Shown: piece after piece, positions 12,961 through 14,920 of the stretch
How positions within the stretch are numbered: position 1 is the stretch's first letter
Layout: the number at the start of each line of letters is the position of its first letter
Source of the DNA: JBGPJM01 sp041485385
Lineage (GTDB): Bacteria > Planctomycetota > Phycisphaerae > Phycisphaerales > UBA1924
Direction of reading: 5' to 3'
DNA length: 14,920 nt
Assembly (NCBI GenBank): GCA_041485385.1
Contig: JBGPJM010000117.1
Location: 1-14,920 of the forward strand
Translations under genes and position numbers: made by a program
The notes under the pieces: generated by a model
Told to the model about the DNA's origin: nothing
The model's input: only the letters and a program-made list of their open reading frames with translations
Database searches by the model: none

Positions 12961-13027
12961 AGTAAGCAGAAAGCAGAAAGCGGAAGAGAAGAAGAAAGCA
13001 GTGAGCAGAAAGCAGTAAGCAGAAGAG
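12961..13027 (+). repeat. 7-bp-period array (AGnrAGC units)
   Basis: AGTAAGC, AGAAAGC and AGAAAGC are followed by an 11-bp interruption, then AGAAAGC, AGTGAGC, AGAAAGC, AGTAAGC and AGAAGAG. It ends 23 bp from the portal stop codon. Confidence 0.8.
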
Positions 13028-13050
13028 AAAGCACTACGAGACGGCGGGCC

Positions 13051-14733
13051 CTACACCACTCCGGGGTCTGCGATGCCGTAGCCGAGTTCGGCGAGGACTC
13101 GGTCTCGGGAGATGCCGAGCTCGACTTTGGTGAGGGCGGCCGCGAGGACATCGCGCTCTTCGCGGGGGAGGGGGTCGGGCCATTCGACGCGGACGGCGCG
13201 GTCGGCGGGGGTGGTCGGCAGGATGCCGGCGTGGTCCAGGGCGGTGAGCACCAGGCGGCAGGTCTCGGCGATGCCGCGGCCGTACGTGACTCGCTTGCGG
13301 GCGGTCTTGGAGAGGAGGCCCATGAGGGTGATGCGGAGGGCGTTCTCGCTGGAGAGGTTGCCGATCTTGGCGCGGACGACGCCGCTGGCCAGGGGCGGGA
13401 CGCCGCTGGTCTTGTCCATGGCCTCGCGGACCTGCTCGATGTGCTCGGTCTCGCCGCCGGGCCCGCCGGAGCCGGCGTCGCCGCCGAAGGTCTGCACGGA
13501 GGCGTCGGCGCTCTCGGTGGTGAAGATCTGACCCGGGCTGACGCCTAGGCGGTCCAGCCCCTCCAGGCCGCGGGCGATGTACATCTTGAAGGACTGCATG
13601 GTGACGCGGCCGGCGCGGTCGGAGAGGCGGGTGTTCAGCTCGTCCTGCAGGGGGATGAGGGGCTCGACCTCGCCGAGCCCGGCGTAGGAGAGGGGCTGGG
13701 AGATGTTCTGGATGTGGGCCACCGGCACGGCGCCCGGCGAGACGGCGTTGGGCTCATCCTCCACGAGCACGGGGCCGGCGCGGGAGCCATCGTCTTCGTA
13801 GAGCTGGCGGTGGGAGCCGGAGAAGATCTCGGTGACCATCACGCGGCACCGCCGGCCGCCTGCGCCCGCCTGCGACCCTCCACCTTCCCATCCGGCGCTG
13901 TCGCGCCCGAAGAGGAGGCGCCCGAGGAAGCCGGGGGAGGTGCGCGGGGCCGGGGCGGCGGCGCTCTGGACCTGGGCGCCCTCGCGCTCGTAGCGGACGA
14001 TGTAGGCGTCGATGGCGCGGAAGTCGCGGGGATTGAGGAGAGGGATGCCGCGGGTCGGCACGACGACTTCGATCCGGACGGCGCCGGCGGCGTCGAGTGC
14101 GGCGGTGTCGGTCGGGGCGCCGGCTGCATCGTCCGCGCCGCCGTCGCCCGACGCGCCCCCGGCGCCGCCCGCCCCACCAACGGCCCGCACCAGGAGGTCG
14201 ACGTGGCCGTAGACGTGGCCGAGGAGGCCGATGTCCTGCATGAGGGCGATGCCGCCGGAGGCTTCCCAGACGGCCTCGAGGGCGCGCTGGATGCGGCGGC
14301 GGAGCTTCTGGTCGGGGGCGGTGGAGAGGATGGTGACGGGGCGGCCGAACATGAAGTCGACCATGGTGTGGACGCGCCAGGCGATGTCGTTCTCGATGAC
14401 GATCTCGCGGCGCGAGGCGGCGCGGTCGTCGGTGTTGACATCGGGGCGGGGGCCGCCCCATCCGGTGAGGCGAGGGGGCAGGCCGCGTTCCTGGCCGAGG
14501 CGGTAGAGGCGGCCGCCGGGCCCGCGAGCGCCGGGTGCATCGATGCGTCGGCCGGCGCCGGCGGCGGCGGACATGGGGTTTCGGTAGTAGGTCCAGAGGG
14601 TGCGGAGGATGGGGAGGGAGGCGGACTCGTGGTCGCGGATGAGCAGATCGAGGAGGGCGCCTTGCCGCCCCGCCCCGTCGCCCCCCGCGCCGGCGAGTCC
14701 TACATCCGCGAACGGTTCAAGCTGGTATGGCAT
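13051..14733 (-). CDS. Phage portal protein, SPP1 gp6-like
   Basis: The 560-residue product is a portal, the dodecameric ring through which DNA enters the head. Family features are the early RTLWTYYRNP (44-53), the stem-region EIVIENDIAWRVHTMVDFMFGRPVTI (110-135), DIGLLGHVYGHVDLLV (167-182), the RDFRAIDAYIVRYER strand, a clip-like VMVTEIFSG, the VPVAHIQNI and LIPLQDELNTRLSDRAGR helix, and the C-terminal AKIGNLSSENALRITLMGLLSKTARKR. Two glycine/alanine-rich inserts (around 185-215 and 255-300) lengthen it. ATG 14733 has an AAGGGGAA upstream. It is the first gene of the minus-strand cluster. A large terminase gene usually precedes it, but none is seen before the window ends. Confidence 0.85.
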   Translation of the reverse strand: MPYQLEPFADVGLAGAGGDGAGRQGALLDLLIRDHESASLPILRTLWTYYRNPMSAAAGAGRRIDAPGARGPGGRLYRLGQERGLPPRLTGWGGPRPDVNTDDRAASRREIVIENDIAWRVHTMVDFMFGRPVTILSTAPDQKLRRRIQRALEAVWEASGGIALMQDIGLLGHVYGHVDLLVRAVGGAGGAGGASGDGGADDAAGAPTDTAALDAAGAVRIEVVVPTRGIPLLNPRDFRAIDAYIVRYEREGAQVQSAAAPAPRTSPGFLGRLLFGRDSAGWEGGGSQAGAGGRRCRVMVTEIFSGSHRQLYEDDGSRAGPVLVEDEPNAVSPGAVPVAHIQNISQPLSYAGLGEVEPLIPLQDELNTRLSDRAGRVTMQSFKMYIARGLEGLDRLGVSPGQIFTTESADASVQTFGGDAGSGGPGGETEHIEQVREAMDKTSGVPPLASGVVRAKIGNLSSENALRITLMGLLSKTARKRVTYGRGIAETCRLVLTALDHAGILPTTPADRAVRVEWPDPLPREERDVLAAALTKVELGISRDRVLAELGYGIADPGVV

Positions 14734-14822
14734 CGGCGGTTCCCCTTGGGCGGGGCCCGGATCACACAGGGCCCCCCTCTACCCATGGGCCAAAGGTCCA
14801 GTTTGCGCGCGGGTCTGTTGCC

Positions 14823-14850
14823 CAAATAAAAACTTGTCCGGCTGGCGCAA
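14823..14850 (-). promoter_or_regulatory. Possible promoter of the capsid cluster in an AT-rich island
   Basis: On the minus strand TTGCGC (14845-14850) and TATTTG (14823-14828) are 16 bp apart, about 90 bp before the portal start. The CAAATAAAAACTT stretch is the most AT-rich spot in the vicinity. Both boxes are imperfect. Confidence 0.3.
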
Positions 14851-14900
14851 CCCTATGCAGGGGGGGCGCGTATCGGAGGTGGTCAAGGAGGGCCACGACG

Positions 14901-14920
14901 ATGATGGGCAAGCCGGTGAG
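14901..14920 (+). CDS. Start of an unidentified plus-strand gene (cut by the window edge)
   Basis: AAGGAGG at 14885-14891 is followed after 9 nt by ATG 14901, with ATG 14904 next in frame, reading MMGKPV. Only six codons are visible, so no identity is possible. If real, it is divergent from the portal gene, and the terminase gene is not directly upstream of the portal on the same strand. It contains the right copy of the 15-bp repeat (14903-14917). Confidence 0.45.

Larger units (their letters stand above)
12577..13050. other. 474-bp gap between portal and scaffold genes, mostly repeats
   Basis: No gene is supported. From the left it holds the scaffold ribosome-binding site, a short GTGAGCG/GTGAGCA pair (near 12596), a CGCAGAGG-CGCTGAGGG-CGCGGAGAA stretch with a period of 8-9 bp (near 12663-12690), decamer array D with its box, a G-rich stretch (12880-12960) with a small GGGG/CCCC inverted repeat near 12885-12905, and a heptamer array next to the portal stop codon. 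Confidence 0.75.
8012..14733 (-). mobile_element. Partial tailed-phage head gene cluster (prophage remnant or domesticated capsid locus)
   Basis: Seven minus-strand genes stand in the canonical head order: portal, scaffold-like, major capsid, connector-like, two small structural candidates and a holin-like protein. Five of them have good Shine-Dalgarno sites, unlike pheT, ispD and the DUF486 gene. The frames are intact. Terminase, maturation protease, tape measure, baseplate, fibres, integrase, replication and lysin genes are not in view. Intergenic gaps of up to 0.8 kb are filled with repeats. The left edge abuts the PilZ-REC gene tail to tail. The right boundary is unknown. Confidence 0.6.

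Noticed and set aside
14843..14859. Sigma-54 type promoter (TGGC...TGC) before the plus-strand start at 14901
   Set aside because: The GG and GC elements are 13 bp apart instead of 12, and the remaining consensus is poor.
14834..14859. Sigma-70 promoter on the plus strand, TTGTCC with TATGCA
   Set aside because: The spacing is only 14 bp, too short for a standard promoter.
14903..14920. 5' part of a cobalamin riboswitch (GGGCAAGCCGGTGAG resembles GGGAAgCCGGTGA)
   Set aside because: An extra C disrupts the conserved GGGAA, the rest of the motif lies outside the window, and a plain start codon with a strong ribosome-binding site explains the place.
1..14920. tRNA or rRNA genes as integration targets
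   Set aside because: I saw no cloverleaf, GTTCnAnnC arm in context, or rRNA-like sequence on either strand.

Overview
The window looks like chromosome from a high-GC planctomycete, probably of the Phycisphaerae type. The reasons are the strongly GC-rich coding bias, a small membrane protein with the CxxCGYDLxG...CPECG zinc ribbon that I associate with that group, several housekeeping genes without a Shine-Dalgarno site, and intergenic gaps full of short-period repeats. This placement is an inference from gene style; no marker gene was compared.

Left part (1-8064, housekeeping and signalling). A truncated lipoprotein-like gene runs left from 176. Divergent from it is pheT, for a Phe-tRNA synthetase beta chain that appears to lack the N-terminal OB-fold (B2) domain. 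Then come ilvE with a good terminator behind it, a DUF486 membrane protein overlapping the zinc-ribbon membrane protein, ispD (isoprenoid synthesis), a D12-class adenine methyltransferase with no restriction partner in view, and a PilZ-REC protein that appears to carry a degenerate HPt tail.

Right part (8012-14733, all on the minus strand). In transcription order this is a partial tailed-phage head module: an SPP1-type portal, a scaffold-like protein, an SU10-family (DUF5309) major capsid protein, a connector-like protein, two small putative connector or tail proteins and a small holin-like membrane protein. The reading frames are intact and most have good ribosome-binding sites. No terminase, protease, tape measure, fibre, integrase or lysin is visible. 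The cluster ends tail to tail with the PilZ-REC gene, overlapping it by 53 bp. At the right edge a plus-strand gene seems to begin at 14901, just where a terminase would be expected on the minus strand.

The gaps inside the capsid cluster (about 0.2, 0.8 and 0.5 kb) are the most unusual part. They hold four arrays of near-exact 10-bp periodicity. Each array has its own unit consensus, and each is followed 15-16 bp later by a GTAAgTrCTTGaTGCA-like box. In two of them this box is part of a conserved block of about 98 bp. The same gaps carry 7-bp-period arrays and a 37-bp inverted repeat of CACAGAG type. A 7-bp-period array also lies upstream of pheT, so the repeat classes are not confined to the phage genes.
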